Source of the DNA: Flavobacteriales bacterium
Lineage (GTDB): Bacteria > Bacteroidota > Bacteroidia > Flavobacteriales_D > Sanyastnellaceae
Assembly (NCBI GenBank): GCA_029242765.1
Contig: JAQWTJ010000038.1
Span: forward strand, 1 to 64,000
Direction of reading: 5' to 3'
Length of the DNA stretch: 64,000 nt
The notes under the pieces are model-generated. The model was not told the origin of the DNA and ran no database searches. It worked only from the letters and a program-made list of their open reading frames with translations. A program made the translations under genes and the position numbers. Positions 33,391 through 43,541 of this stretch are shown piece by piece; the stretch's first letter is position 1, and each line of letters opens with the position of its first letter.

Positions 33391-36300
33391 CCGTCGGAAA
33401 GTTCGGAATTGTCAGCCGTTGAGAAGCCAGCGTCGGGCTCCACGGGCGCTACACCTGCGTCCTCGCAGTCGCCGCCGTTGACTTCCACGCTGTGTTCAAA
33501 CGCAGCCACATTGCCAGAGCAATCTGTTGCCGTGTGCGTGTAACTCACTGTGTAGGGGAGCGCGCAATCCAACTCACCGAACAAGTCACCGCTGCCGTTG
33601 ATCGGCTCACCGTCAAATGTGCCCTCGTAGAAGAACCATCCGCTGTAGCCGTAGGCGTCGTTCATATTGTTGGCAGCAACGCCCACTTGGAATCCATAGA
33701 ATAAGTTGGCCGGTTGATGGCTAAGCGTCATCTCACTACCGGCATATTCGCCCCATCCGCTCAGCGTTCCGCTGCTCAAAATCCAGTACATCCAGTCTTC
33801 ATGTAAATCGGGTAAATCCTCGCAGTCTTGCTTGAAGTCCGTCTCGAAAGGCTGGGTGTCCCAAGCATTCCAATCCATTCCGCCGGTGAGTAAGACCTCG
33901 ATATCGAAGCCCGCTGCCGGGTTTTCTAGGCTGGCCACAGTTTGCGTAATCGTCCATGATCCGTCGGCCATTTGGCTGACTATGCCTTCGCCCACGCTCA
34001 CATAAAATTCATCGCCGGCGAAGTTGAACATCCGCATGTCGTGCGGGTCGTAGCCGGTGCAGGTCATGCCGCCTTCCCACGCTTCGGGCGTTGCAGTAGC
34101 GCAGAATTGGGTGACGCTGTCGTTCGGGGCAAATCCACCTTCAAAGCTTGCACTCCAGGCCAATTCCACCTCGCCTCCGCAACCGTCTTCAGCTGCCGTT
34201 TCACAGAACCCAGGGAACTCAGGGGTCTCTCCCGTATAGTCTTCGCCACAGTAGGTTGTCAACGCGCCATCAGCCAGATCACAGGTCGACGTCCACGCAG
34301 GCGCTGTCGTGTCGTTGACCGTGATGGTGACGGTTTGCACTGCGGAGTTGCCACAGCCGTCCGTCGCCGAGAAGCCATACGCCACGACGCTATTGCCACA
34401 ACCGTCTGATGACAAGGTGTCGATCCAGGCCGCCAGCACAGGCTCGGCATCGCATCCGTCTGTGGCCGTGGCCACAAGCTGTGGCACATCAGCCGCACAG
34501 ACCACGCTCATATCTCCGAAATTCAGGCTCAACTCAGGCGCCGTTATATCCTCCACGCTCAGCACTTGTGTCCAGTCGCTTGTGTTTCCGGCGCAGTCGC
34601 TCGCTTGCCAAACACGCGTCACCGTCCAGCTCTGCGGGCAATCGCCCTCGGAACTCGTCTCGCCTACAAATTCAATCGTTACCGCCCCGCTGCAATTGTC
34701 TGTTGCTTCCAAAGCCTCCAAACCAGCGGGTTCGGGCACCTCGTCGCAAGCCACCACCGCATCGGCGGGTCCGCTTATAAACTGAGGCGCAACTTCGTCC
34801 GTCACCTCGATCAATTGCACATGCGTCACCGCATTGGCCGAACAATCTTCAGCCGTCCAAACACGCGTGATTGTGAACTCGCTTGGGCAATCTCCAAGGC
34901 CGCTGGTGTCGGCAGAAAAGCTCACAGCCACCGCTCCGGAACACGCATCGGAAGCAGTCAACACCTCCACCACAGGCACCGCGTCACAGCTTACCGTTAA
35001 GTCCTCGGGCAAGCCCTCCACAAAGGCGGGTCCCACCGTATCCACCACGTTAATCGTTTGGGAGGCGCTGGCTGTATTGCCACAATTATCTTCAGCCGTC
35101 CACGTCCGCACCACGGTCATCACACCATCGCAGGATCCCGGCTCTACAGCGTCGGTGTACTCGACCTCAACATTGCCATCGCACAGGTCTTCAGCCGCAG
35201 CCTCCCCCGTGAATTCTGGCGCAACATCATCTCCGCACTGCAATGTCAAATCGGTCGGAACTTCTGTAAATACTGGAGCAGTCGTGTCAATCAATGTGAT
35301 GTTCTGTATCATCTCAGTGCTGTTTCCACAACCGTCGGTGGCGGTGTACGTCACCAAGTAAGAGGCCACGCACGAACCGCTGAACGGCATCAGGTCGTCC
35401 ATCACAATATCCACTTCTCCACCGCAGGGGTCGTAGGCCGTCACGTACACGGCACTTTCGTCCCACAATTCGCATGACAATTCTATTTCCATGGCGCCCT
35501 CAAATACAGGGGCACTGTCGTCAATTACATTCACGACTTGCTCGTGCTGCACGGCATTGCCGGCGCAGTCGATAGCACTCCAAGAGCGCGTAATTACCTC
35601 CGTGTCGCCGCAGTCTCCTGGGGTGGACCATTGGTAGAATACAATTTCTGCAGTGGGGTCGCAGAGCTCGAAGATGGCCATTTCGGCCGGTTCGGGGATG
35701 GACAAGCAGCTCACCGTTGTATCGGCTGGCAGGGCCGTAGTGAACACCGGCGCCACCGTGTCGATCACCGTCACAACTTGCGCGTGCGAAATCCCATTTC
35801 CACATGCATCGCTCACCATCCAGCTGCGCAACAGCGTGTACTCGCCGGCGCACTCGCCGCCTATGGTCTCTTCATCAAAGAGCACTTCAATGTCCGCATC
35901 GCAGCCGTCCACAGCCTCTAAAATGTCAGCTGCAGGCACGCTGCCGCAAGCCACGGTAGTATCTGCAGGCAGCGTCTCGATTTCAACCGTCCAAACGGGG
36001 GCAATCGTGTCGCTTACACTGACCAGTTGTGCGCAGGAGATGCTTGTAAAATTGTCACACATATCCATTGCCGTGGCAGTGAACGTCCGGATGAAGCTGT
36101 AGCTACCGGCGCAGTCAGCACTGACCAATTCGTCGTAATAGCTGTAGCTTGTTTCAAGGTCCTCGTCGCAGTTGTCGCTATAAATCACCAGCGCCTCACC
36201 AAGGGTTGCCACGGTAGTATCTGCAAAACAATTCGCATCGGCATAGAGCGCCAAATCGTCGGGGCAGACCAGCGTAATTATAGGTGCCACCGTGTCGATT

Positions 36301-39300
36301 ACGTTGATGATTTGTGTGTAGTGGCTTGAATTACCGCAGTTGTCATAGGCGTCGTACTCACGCAACCATGTGCCAGCGCACGAGGCGCTCACAGGGTAGG
36401 CTGCGGTGATGACAATCTGCACATTGCTATCGCAGCCGTCGCTTGCGGTCAAGGCGTAGACACTGTCCGGGCTGAAAATGTCGCAGGCCACAAAGGTGTT
36501 GAACTCGCCTTCAAAGACGGGCGCCGTGATGTCTAGAGCGGTGATGGTCTGCACGCAGCTGACCGTGTCACCGAGGTTGCCACAGCCGTCCACCGACGTG
36601 GCGTAGAAGGTGCGTTCGAAGGTGAAGCTGCCCTGGTCGCCGCCGTCCTCGCCCTCACAGAGCATGGTCGAATCACTGTCTTGGTACCACCATGAAGTGC
36701 CCGTTGCTGGGTCGCAGGCATCCAATGCGCTCACAGCCGGCGAGCCGAGGGCGTCGTAGCTCAAGTCGGCGCTGCAATTTGCGTCGAGTGAAACCGTCGT
36801 GTCCGGTGGGCAAACCACTGAAGTCACAGGCCCTGTTATATCGATTACCGTGATGGTCATATCACAGCTGGTCGTGTCAGTGTTTCCGCAATGGTCTGTG
36901 GCCACCGCTGTAAACGTGCGCACCAAGGTGTACTCGCCAATGCATCCAGGCAACGGCAATCCGTCTTCGAATGTGATTTCAATCGCCGGCTCATCGACCC
37001 CGCAATTGTCCGTAGCTGAGACTTCGGCCCAACCCAGAAGGTCCACACTGAGGTCGGTCATGCAGTCGGCATCGACCACCAGCACCGTGTCGGCAAGGCA
37101 TTCGATGGACACCACAGGGGGCGTCTCGTCATAGAGTTCAAGGTATTGTTCGAAAGACCCTGCGTTTCCACAGTCATCAGTGAAAGTGTACTCGCGCAAT
37201 ACGAGTCCAAAGGGCTGCACGCATCCGCCAGAAAACGGCGTATCCGTCCAAATCAAGTCCACTTCACCACCGCAGCCGTCCTCGACGGAAATCAAAGCGG
37301 GTGCGCTGTTGTCGCTTGTGTATTCCTCGCAAGCCAGGGTATACGGAGTCACCCCGTCAACAACATACGGTGCGTTGAGGTCCACGACGGTCACGGTCTG
37401 TTGCACGGGCAAGGTGTTGCCGCAGTCGTCCACAAAGGTGTAGGTTCGGTCGACTTTGAAGCTGCCCGCACACTCTACGGCGTAGACGCTGTCCTCGACC
37501 CAGCTGAAGGCCACGTCCGAGTCGGTGTTGTCCGAGGCGGTCCATTCCGTGTACGCCGTGCTAGGATCGTATACTTCGCAGGTCACCACCGAGTCGGTCA
37601 AGGTCGCCACAGGGGCCACCGTATCTAACAGGTTCACCAGCTGATCGCACGAGCTGCTGTTGCCACATTCGTCCGTTACGGTGAAGGTCCGCGTGAAGGT
37701 CAAAGTGCCTTCGGGTGTAAGGTCGTCTCCATCGCAGGCCACCACAAAGTCGCTGTCGATATGGTCGATGACCAAGGCTTCGAGTCCGGCACAATTATCA
37801 CTCACCTCCGGCATACCCAAGGCCACCGTTGTTGTGTCATCGTTGGGGTTCTCGTCGAGATAAATTTCAATGTCGGCCGGGCATTCAATGCCAGGGGCCG
37901 TCGTGTCGATTAGCACCACTTCTTGGTCGAAGGTTGCGCTGTTTCCGCAGTCGTCAGTGATGGTCCAGCTGCGCATCCATGTGCCGGGGCATGACCCTGT
38001 GCCCTCGACGGCTACCGCAGAAACGCTGACCGCCACGTCGTCGTCGCAGCTGTCACCGAAATCCAATGCAACCAAGCTTGGATCCGTCGGATCGTAGAGC
38101 AGTTCACAAGAAACCGTCACCGAGCTGTCTGCATCGATGAACACCGGTGCCGTTTGGTCGAGCACTTCGACGGTCTGCACACATGTAATGGTATCGCCCA
38201 CGTTGCCACAGTCGTCCATAGCATACGCGTAAAACGTCCGCTCAAAAGTGTAGCTTCCTTGGGTCTGGGCGTCGTCCCCGGTGCACGAATATGCAGCCGG
38301 TCCGTCGATGTGGAAAAGGGACACGTCCGGCGCGCTGTCGCAGCCGTCTTCGGCCGCTCCTGAAGCGTCGCCTAATGCGTCCAGGCTCAAGTTCACCTCG
38401 CAAGCAGCATCGAGCACCACGGTCGTGTCAACCGGGCAGTCGATGGACACCATCTCGGGGGCTGTCACGTCCAAGACTGTGATGAGCACGGAGCAGGTTT
38501 CAGTCGCTGTATTGCCGCAGTGATCAAGCGATGAGGCCGTCCAAGTGCGCGTCACTTCAAAGGATCCCTCCCCGGTTTCACAAAGCCAATTGGGTTCAGA
38601 ATCCACCACATCCACCTCCAGAGAGGGGGCCGCGTCGCAATTGTCGCTCACGCTGACTTGCACAGGCGCCAGCGCGGATTCACTCCAGTCCGCCTCGCAA
38701 AATGCATCGAGAAGTACGGTCGTATCGGGTGGGCACACCAACGAAATCTCAGGTGAAACACTATCGATCAGTGCTATGAATTGGCTCTCGAGCGCGGTGT
38801 TGCCACAGGCGTCCACCACGGTGTACACCACGTTGAAAGTGGGAGCGGGCGTTACGCAGCCACCGGACATGCCGTAGCACGTGGCGTAGGCCGTGTCAAT
38901 CACGCAGTTGTCGGCGTAAGTCAGGATGCCGTACTCGACGAGTTGGTCGATATCGCAGACCCATTGGTCGCAGGCTAGTTCGGCTTCCACATCGCTCAAA
39001 CCAATACTAGGGGCGATGATGTCCTGTACATACAAATACTGTGTTCCGCTGGCTTCGCTGACGTTGCCGCACGAGTCGGAGACAGTCACGGTCCAAACGC
39101 GTTCGGTGGTGAAGCATCCGCTGGAGACGCTGTCCACAGTGAAATCTTCGTAGACCAATTCAGTCCCATTCAGCACGCAATTGTCGCTTGCCTCAAATGT
39201 GGCATATCCCGTCATATCGGGGTCATTGAACACACCGCACAACGCGTTGACATTCAACGTCACGTCGCCTGGAATTTCGATGCTCACCTGGGGGGCAATA

Positions 39301-42300
39301 CTGTCGACAATTTGCAGCGTCTGCGTGCAGTAGGCGATATTGCCAAAGAGGTCTTCTGCCTGCCACCGGCGCTCAAGTGTGTAACAGCTCGTGGCGTCGA
39401 ATGCGACTTCGAACTCGCCCAAATATGAAATTTCCGGGCTCCCGGCATCGTCGCAATTGTCCTGGGCTTCGACCCAGCCCAACACGGGCAAGTCCTCCCC
39501 GCAAGCCAGTACAGTATCGCTGGGGCATGCCGTGAAGACGGGTGCCGTCGTGTCGAGGCGGCAAACTTGTTGCTCGTAGGTGTAGACGCCACAGCTGTCG
39601 CCAAAGACCGTGTAAATATTTGTCAGACAAGCCTCAGGCCCTTCGTTGGGCACGTCAGTCAACGTCACGTCGGCAATTACATCGCCCATCGAGCCCATCA
39701 CAGGCGTCCCGCCAATTTGTCCGCTCCAGTTGAACCAGCCGCCTATGCCCGTGTTGCAGTTGTGGTCATTGGCACTTTCACCCACTTGGAAACCGAAGTA
39801 CTGGGAAACAGGAGCGTGGCCCACGTGCAGCAAGCTGCCTTCGTATTCGCCAAGGCCGTGCAGATAGCTTTGGTCGCCCTGCAAGATGTAAATCGTCCAA
39901 TCCTCGAACGGGATAGAGTCGCAAGCGAAAAGGTGCTTGTATCCGCGCCCCAGATCGCCCCAGGTTCCGCCGTCCATACCGTCTTCAAAGACGTAGAACA
40001 CTTGCCAGCGCTGGTTGGGGTTGAGTTCGTTGGCGATTTCGCCTTCGAGCACGGCCGTTCCGTTGTCGTATTGTGTGAAGCTCAGCCCATCACCCACCTC
40101 CAAGAAGAAGTCTGATGCGGCAAAGCCCAGCATGGCCAATCCGTAGATTCGGATCACTGCATCAGGGCCATTGCCCATGGCCGTGGTGGCCGTTCCAATG
40201 GTGTAGCCCTCGAGATTGGGCGCAGAGTAGCAACCCCAATCTAGGGTGTCTTCCGTGCAGTTGTTCACCACGGTGATGTCGTCGCAGCCCAGCCCCTCAA
40301 AGTCCTCCAAGCATTCGAGCGTATAGTCCTCGATGCCCGGTGTGATCACCAAGCATTCCGGATCGCAAGGGTCGAGCCCCAGCGTATTGCCATTGCAGTC
40401 GAAGCCCGCCTCAGCGTACTCACAGCTGCCGTCGTCATCGCTCGCCTCATCGTTGTAGTTGCAAGCCTCAGTGTCGGTGCAACCTTCAATTTCATCGCCG
40501 TCGCATACCCCGTCGCCATCGGCGTCTTCCAAGCACGCGCCGTCGCAGTCGTATCCGGCCTCAGCGTACGTGCATTCGCCGCTGTCAATGGATGCTTCCA
40601 CATTAAAGTTGCAGGCCAATTCATCCATGCACCCAGCACAACTTGTGTACTCACAGCTCGCGTCGTCGTCGGTCGCCGCCTCATCAAAGTTGCACGCTGC
40701 GGTGTCGGTGCAACCTTCAATTTCATCGCCGTCGCATACCCCGTCGCCATCGGCATCATTTAAGCACGCGCCGTCGCAGTCGTATCCAGCTTCAGCGTAT
40801 GTGCATTCACCGTTGTCAATGGATGCTTCCATATTAAAGTTGCAGGCCAATTCATCCATGCACCCTTCACAACTTGCGTACTCACAGCTCGCGTCGTCGT
40901 CGGTTGCTGATTCATCAAAGTTGCACGCCGCGCTGTCAGTGCAGCCCAAGATTTCATCTTCGTCGCATACCCCATCGGCATCGGCATCATTTAAGCACGC
41001 GCCGTCGCAGTCGTATCCGACCTCGGCGTATTGGCATCCGCCGCCATCGATTGTTGCTTCAAGGTCGAAGTTGCATGCGCCGGGATCTATACAACCTGCA
41101 CAGCTTTCATATTCGCATGAGCCGTCATCCAAGGCGGCCTCGCTGTCGTAGTTGCAGGCCAGTGCGTCCATGCACCCAGCGCAGCTGGTAAATTCGCAGT
41201 CGCCGCTGTCCAAAGTCGCCGTCTCGTCAAAATTGCACGCCAGCGCATCCATACAACCGGCACAGCTTTCAAAGTCACACGTCCCGTCGTTATCCGTCGC
41301 CGTTGCGTTGTAGTTGCAAGCCTCGATTTCCGTGCAGCCTTCAATCTCGTCTTCGTCGCAAATTCCGTCTCCATCAGCGTCTTCCAAACACGCACCGTCG
41401 CAATCATAACCGACGTCCGCATAGGTGCAGTCTTCGTTGTCCAGGTTGGCAGTATTGTCGAAATTACAGGCGGATTCATCCATGCACCCCCACAGAGGAT
41501 TGCACAGGGCGTCGAAGGCCAATGGCGTCTCATAGCTTCCCCAAGACTCGCCTTCTGAGGAAATCTGAACTTCCCATAATACAAGGCATTCATTGCACGT
41601 GGCGGGGTTGAAAATACTGAACTCCACCGTCTCGCCGGCCTCCGCATACACAGATATATTCACGTAAGCAGTGCCCTCAAACATAAAGGGCTCGGCCACT
41701 CCACGGGTCTGCCCGTCGACGCGAGCCAGCACCCAAATATCATTGGAAGTCGCCCCGTCAAAGCTCACCGTTGCGATGAAAGTCGCAGGAATGATGGGCA
41801 ACACTTCAGCTGTCAAATCCGGCTCCAAACAAGGGTCGTCTCCGTCGCAAATTCCATCCCCGTCGGCGTCCTCGAGGCAGTCGCCCTGGCAGTCGTACCC
41901 CACCTCAGCGAACGTGCAGCTTCCGTCATCTATCGTGGCAATTGCATCGAAGTTGCAGGCCTGTGTATCGGTGCAGCCCGTCAATGATCCGGCGCACAAG
42001 GCGTCGATGGCCGCCGGTTCAGCAAAGCTCCCCAGCTCGGCGCCGAGCGACCAAACGGTGGTGGTGGCTCCCGCCGCCTCGCAGTCCTCACAAGTCGCCT
42101 CGCGGAATACAGAAAAACTCACCTGGTCGCCCGTTTCGGCGTAGATAGCCAAGTTCACGAAGGCCTCACCCTCGAACTCAAATGTTTGGCCTGCTCCCCG
42201 AACCTGTCCGTCCACGCGGGCTATTACGGTGGCGTCAAAGGCCGGCTGACTATCGTAGCTCACCTGAGCGATCATTGTCGCTGGAATAATTGGCAGCACT

Positions 42301-43493
42301 TCGGCGTCGGTGCTTGGGCCCAAGCACGGGTCCACGTCGTCGCACACCCCGTCACCATCTTCGTCGGCGAAGCAATCGCCACCACAAACACCTAACACGT
42401 CTTCGCTTGCACAGGAGCCGTCGTCATCTGTGGCGCTGTTGTCGTAGTTGCAGGCTAGCACGTCGGTGCAACCTTCAATCTCGTCTTCGTCGCAAATCTC
42501 GTCTTCGTCCGCATCGTTCAAGCACACTCCGTCGCAATCGTAGCCCATCTCGGCAAACGTGCAAGTCCCGTTGTCGTCTGTGGCGCTGCCGTCGAAGTTG
42601 CAGGCCAGTACATCGGTGCAACCCGCGATTTCGTCTTCGTCGCATATGTCATCGTCATCTGCGTCATTGAAGCACACGCCGTCGCAGTCCACAGCTGTGC
42701 TTCCATACATATCCATAGGGTACTCGCAAGTGCCGTCATCTTCAGTAGCATCTAGATTGAAGTTGCACGCCTGATTGTCCGTGCAGCCTGGCGTGGATTC
42801 ATCGGGGCCGAAGAAGAAGGTGTCGCGAAATTCAGTGGTGCCCAATCCGTTGATGAACACTTGGGTGTAGAGTTGGCCGCTGATATCTCCGTCGGTCGTG
42901 AATTGACCCACCAAGATGCGGAGGGCGGCTCCTGGCACGCCGTTGGAATCGCCGTTGAGCGCGTACCATGCGCCGCCGATGGGGTCGTCGATGGCGATGC
43001 TAGCACCGGCCGTCCCGAAACCGGGGTCGAACACCGTAGCCCAAGGGTTGCCGGTGCTTTGAACTGTTGAAATGTTGGCTTCTCCAGCTGCGGCATTGGC
43101 GGGCCCCTCAAGCCCGATAGTGACATAGCTGTCGTATTGAAGATCCGGGTAAACCGGGAAGAGCAAGGGGTTTGAATTGCTGGCCGTGAGTCCTCCGATC
43201 GCGGCGTGATGGAATGCAGTGGTGGTGTAGACGTACGTCGGGTTGAGCACGTCACCTGAAATGGATGACAGGAAATCGTCTTCATTGACAAGCTCGATGT
43301 AGAGTCGGTAACAAGCGTAACCGGTGAGGTCGACCGTTCCGGTCACCCCGACCAATAGGCCAATGTCAGCTGAAACAGTGTCCACAGACAACTCATAGCC
43401 CTCAGGGGCCGTGTTGCTGTTAATGTACTGCGCACTGACCGTTGGGACGATGCACAAGAGCATCATGATCCCAGTGAGGAATAGGCGTTGCAT
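33117..43493 (-). CDS. giant modular T9SS surface protein (3458 aa)
   Basis: Start at the ATG at 43493 (MQRLFLTGIMMLLCIVPTVSAQ, signal peptide), 64 codons inside the ORF-track start. Order of parts: N-terminal beta domain (to about 235); about 237-1040 with 14 repeats of the form GCTDxxACNFDxxATxDDGSC alternating with calcium-loop segments (DADGDGVCDEDEI) and two copies of a VLPIIPAT... beta module; an aromatic-rich domain (about 1105-1280); about 21 HYR-like modules (about 1311-3081), each opening with DxxAPxF and containing DNCGN-type turns; a second copy of the aromatic-rich domain (about 3150-3310); and a T9SS type A sorting domain (LSPNPASSTTRIGF ... GVYQVRVSG ... KRLVIQK). It is probably a cell-surface fibre or adhesin exported by T9SS. 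A promoter with a 21-bp direct repeat lies upstream. Confidence 0.92.
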   Translation of the reverse strand: MQRLFLTGIMMLLCIVPTVSAQYINSNTAPEGYELSVDTVSADIGLLVGVTGTVDLTGYACYRLYIELVNEDDFLSSISGDVLNPTYVYTTTAFHHAAIGGLTASNSNPLLFPVYPDLQYDSYVTIGLEGPANAAAGEANISTVQSTGNPWATVFDPGFGTAGASIAIDDPIGGAWYALNGDSNGVPGAALRILVGQFTTDGDISGQLYTQVFINGLGTTEFRDTFFFGPDESTPGCTDNQACNFNLDATEDDGTCEYPMDMYGSTAVDCDGVCFNDADDDDICDEDEIAGCTDVLACNFDGSATDDNGTCTFAEMGYDCDGVCLNDADEDEICDEDEIEGCTDVLACNYDNSATDDDGSCASEDVLGVCGGDCFADEDGDGVCDDVDPCLGPSTDAEVLPIIPATMIAQVSYDSQPAFDATVIARVDGQVRGAGQTFEFEGEAFVNLAIYAETGDQVSFSVFREATCEDCEAAGATTTVWSLGAELGSFAEPAAIDALCAGSLTGCTDTQACNFDAIATIDDGSCTFAEVGYDCQGDCLEDADGDGICDGDDPCLEPDLTAEVLPIIPATFIATVSFDGATSNDIWVLARVDGQTRGVAEPFMFEGTAYVNISVYAEAGETVEFSIFNPATCNECLVLWEVQISSEGESWGSYETPLAFDALCNPLWGCMDESACNFDNTANLDNEDCTYADVGYDCDGACLEDADGDGICDEDEIEGCTEIEACNYNATATDNDGTCDFESCAGCMDALACNFDETATLDSGDCEFTSCAGCMDALACNYDSEAALDDGSCEYESCAGCIDPGACNFDLEATIDGGGCQYAEVGYDCDGACLNDADADGVCDEDEILGCTDSAACNFDESATDDDASCEYASCEGCMDELACNFNMEASIDNGECTYAEAGYDCDGACLNDADGDGVCDGDEIEGCTDTAACNFDEAATDDDASCEYTSCAGCMDELACNFNVEASIDSGECTYAEAGYDCDGACLEDADGDGVCDGDEIEGCTDTEACNYNDEASDDDGSCEYAEAGFDCNGNTLGLDPCDPECLVITPGIEDYTLECLEDFEGLGCDDITVVNNCTEDTLDWGCYSAPNLEGYTIGTATTAMGNGPDAVIRIYGLAMLGFAASDFFLEVGDGLSFTQYDNGTAVLEGEIANELNPNQRWQVFYVFEDGMDGGTWGDLGRGYKHLFACDSIPFEDWTIYILQGDQSYLHGLGEYEGSLLHVGHAPVSQYFGFQVGESANDHNCNTGIGGWFNWSGQIGGTPVMGSMGDVIADVTLTDVPNEGPEACLTNIYTVFGDSCGVYTYEQQVCRLDTTAPVFTACPSDTVLACGEDLPVLGWVEAQDNCDDAGSPEISYLGEFEVAFDATSCYTLERRWQAEDLFGNIAYCTQTLQIVDSIAPQVSIEIPGDVTLNVNALCGVFNDPDMTGYATFEASDNCVLNGTELVYEDFTVDSVSSGCFTTERVWTVTVSDSCGNVSEASGTQYLYVQDIIAPSIGLSDVEAELACDQWVCDIDQLVEYGILTYADNCVIDTAYATCYGMSGGCVTPAPTFNVVYTVVDACGNTALESQFIALIDSVSPEISLVCPPDTTVLLDAFCEADWSESALAPVQVSVSDNCDAAPSLEVDVVDSEPNWLCETGEGSFEVTRTWTASSLDHCGNTATETCSVLITVLDVTAPEMVSIDCPVDTTVVLDAACEVNLSLDALGDASGAAEDGCDSAPDVSLFHIDGPAAYSCTGDDAQTQGSYTFERTFYAYAMDDCGNVGDTITCVQTVEVLDQTAPVFIDADSSVTVSCELLYDPTDPSLVALDFGDSCDDDVAVSVSAVAVEGTGSCPGTWMRSWTITDDCGNSATFDQEVVLIDTTAPGIECPADIEIYLDENPNDDTTTVALGMPEVSDNCAGLEALVIDHIDSDFVVACDGDDLTPEGTLTFTRTFTVTDECGNSSSCDQLVNLLDTVAPVATLTDSVVTCEVYDPSTAYTEWTASDNTDSDVAFSWVEDSVYAVECAGSFKVDRTYTFVDDCGNTLPVQQTVTVVDLNAPYVVDGVTPYTLACEEYTSDNSAPALISVEDGCGGEVDLIWTDTPFSGGCVQPFGLVLREYTFTDDCGNAGSFEQYLELYDETPPVVSIECLADTVLVVDADCMTDLSVDLLGWAEVSATDNCGVDEPAIEITFEDGLPLPGCIGEYTLVRTFTAVATDHCGNTDTTSCDMTITVIDITGPVTSVVCPPDTTVSLDANCSADLSYDALGSPAVSALDACDPATGTSWWYQDSDSTMLCEGEDGGDQGSFTFERTFYATSVDGCGNLGDTVSCVQTITALDITAPVFEGEFNTFVACDIFSPDSVYALTASDGCDSNVQIVITAAYPVSASCAGTWLREYDAYDNCGNSSHYTQIINVIDTVAPIITLVCPDDLALYADANCFADTTVATLGEALVIYSDNCDEDLETSYSYYDELVSADCAGSYSFIRTFTATAMDMCDNFTSISCAQLVSVSDTIAPVWTVEIETLPADTTVACGSVPAADILEAVDGCDADIEVLFDEETIGGECAGEYTLLRSWMVSDACGNGISHAQVVTVIDTVAPVFTTALPADTTVSCLSIPEPAEMAIFELCDPTAEIVFYQWSTPGDCGDTEVITRSWSAIDCAGNAVQHEQVVNVIDDSAPVFEGAMEIELSCELWDESAVYVTAYDPCGGEVDIVMDDLMPFSGSCVASYLVTYTATDGCGNSTEMIQNITLIDTTAPVFTEVPTDLTLQCGDDVAPEFTGEAAAEDLCDGNVEVEYTDAVEPGSCDGVMTVVRTWTAEDNCGNTASASQTINVVDTVGPAFVEGLPEDLTVSCDAVPVVEVLTASDACSGAVAVSFSADTSGLGDCPSEFTITRVWTAEDCSANAVTHVQLIEVTDEVAPQFISGPADAVVACDEVPEPAGLEALEATDNCSGAVTIEFVGETSSEGDCPQSWTVTRVWQASDCAGNTSDWTQVLSVEDITAPELSLNFGDMSVVCAADVPQLVATATDGCDAEPVLAAWIDTLSSDGCGNSVVAYGFSATDGCGNSAVQTVTITVNDTTAPAWTSTCDLADGALTTYCGEDYTGETPEFPGFCETAAEDGCGGEVELAWSASFEGGFAPNDSVTQFCATATPEAWEGGMTCTGYDPHDMRMFNFAGDEFYVSVGEGIVSQMADGSWTITQTVASLENPAAGFDIEVLLTGGMDWNAWDTQPFETDFKQDCEDLPDLHEDWMYWILSSGTLSGWGEYAGSEMTLSHQPANLFYGFQVGVAANNMNDAYGYSGWFFYEGTFDGEPINGSGDLFGELDCALPYTVSYTHTATDCSGNVAAFEHSVEVNGGDCEDAGVAPVEPDAGFSTADNSELSDGQTVPVRMASLSPNPASSTTRIGFEVDRLMRVNIDLIGMDGRSTEALYSGSAEPGHTYLLDIWVEDLPSGVYQVRVSGAGHQITKRLVIQK
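33565..34045 (-). repeat. C-terminal copy of a duplicated aromatic-rich domain
   Basis: This copy reads GDEFYVSVGEGI ... DWMYWILSSGTLSGWGEYAG ... LFYGFQVGVAANNMND ... GWFFYEG. It matches, in order, the copy encoded at 39.66-40.18 kb. I do not recognise the domain. Confidence 0.7.
34245..39560 (-). repeat. about 21 HYR/Ig-like coding repeats
   Basis: I counted 21 module starts of the type D(T/S/I)(V/T)APxF followed by a strand ending in a cysteine. Each is about 75-95 residues and holds the turn DxCGNxxxxxQxxxVxD. HYR modules belong to the Ig-like superfamily and usually mediate adhesion. Confidence 0.85.
39655..40175 (-). repeat. N-terminal copy of the duplicated aromatic-rich domain
   Basis: This copy reads SDFFLEVGDGLSF ... 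EDWTIYILQGD ... LHGLGEYEGSLLHVGHAP ... YFGFQVGESANDHN ... GWFNWSG. It parallels the copy at 33.57-34.05 kb and lies between the calcium-loop region and the HYR array. Confidence 0.7.
40385..42792 (-). repeat. 14 CTDxxACNF calcium/cysteine coding repeats
   Basis: Fourteen units of C(T/M/I)DxxACN(F/Y)xxxAxxDDGxC were counted, with DADGDGxCDxDEI loops between most of them, as in thrombospondin type 3 repeats. Aspartate loops suggest calcium binding; paired cysteines suggest disulfides. Confidence 0.85.
40471..40932 (-). repeat. tandem duplication, two 231-bp units
   Basis: Units 40471-40701 and 40702-40932 are in frame (77 codons). I count 18 mismatches in 231 positions, about 92% identity. A third, more diverged partial unit follows. 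This is the most recently duplicated part of the giant gene. Confidence 0.88.
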
Positions 43494-43541
43494 TGCAGTG
43501 ATATAGGTGGGCTCAGGTGAGATATGCATGGATAAGCTCTG

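Noticed and set aside
40459-41151. 230-residue plus-strand ORF, Ser/His-rich
   Set aside because: It is antisense to the cysteine/calcium repeats of the giant gene; its low-complexity sequence mirrors the repeat codons.
40385-42792. Regularly spaced repeats that might look like a CRISPR array
   Set aside because: The repeats are in frame, encode CTDxxACNF modules, vary in sequence and length, and have no cas genes nearby.
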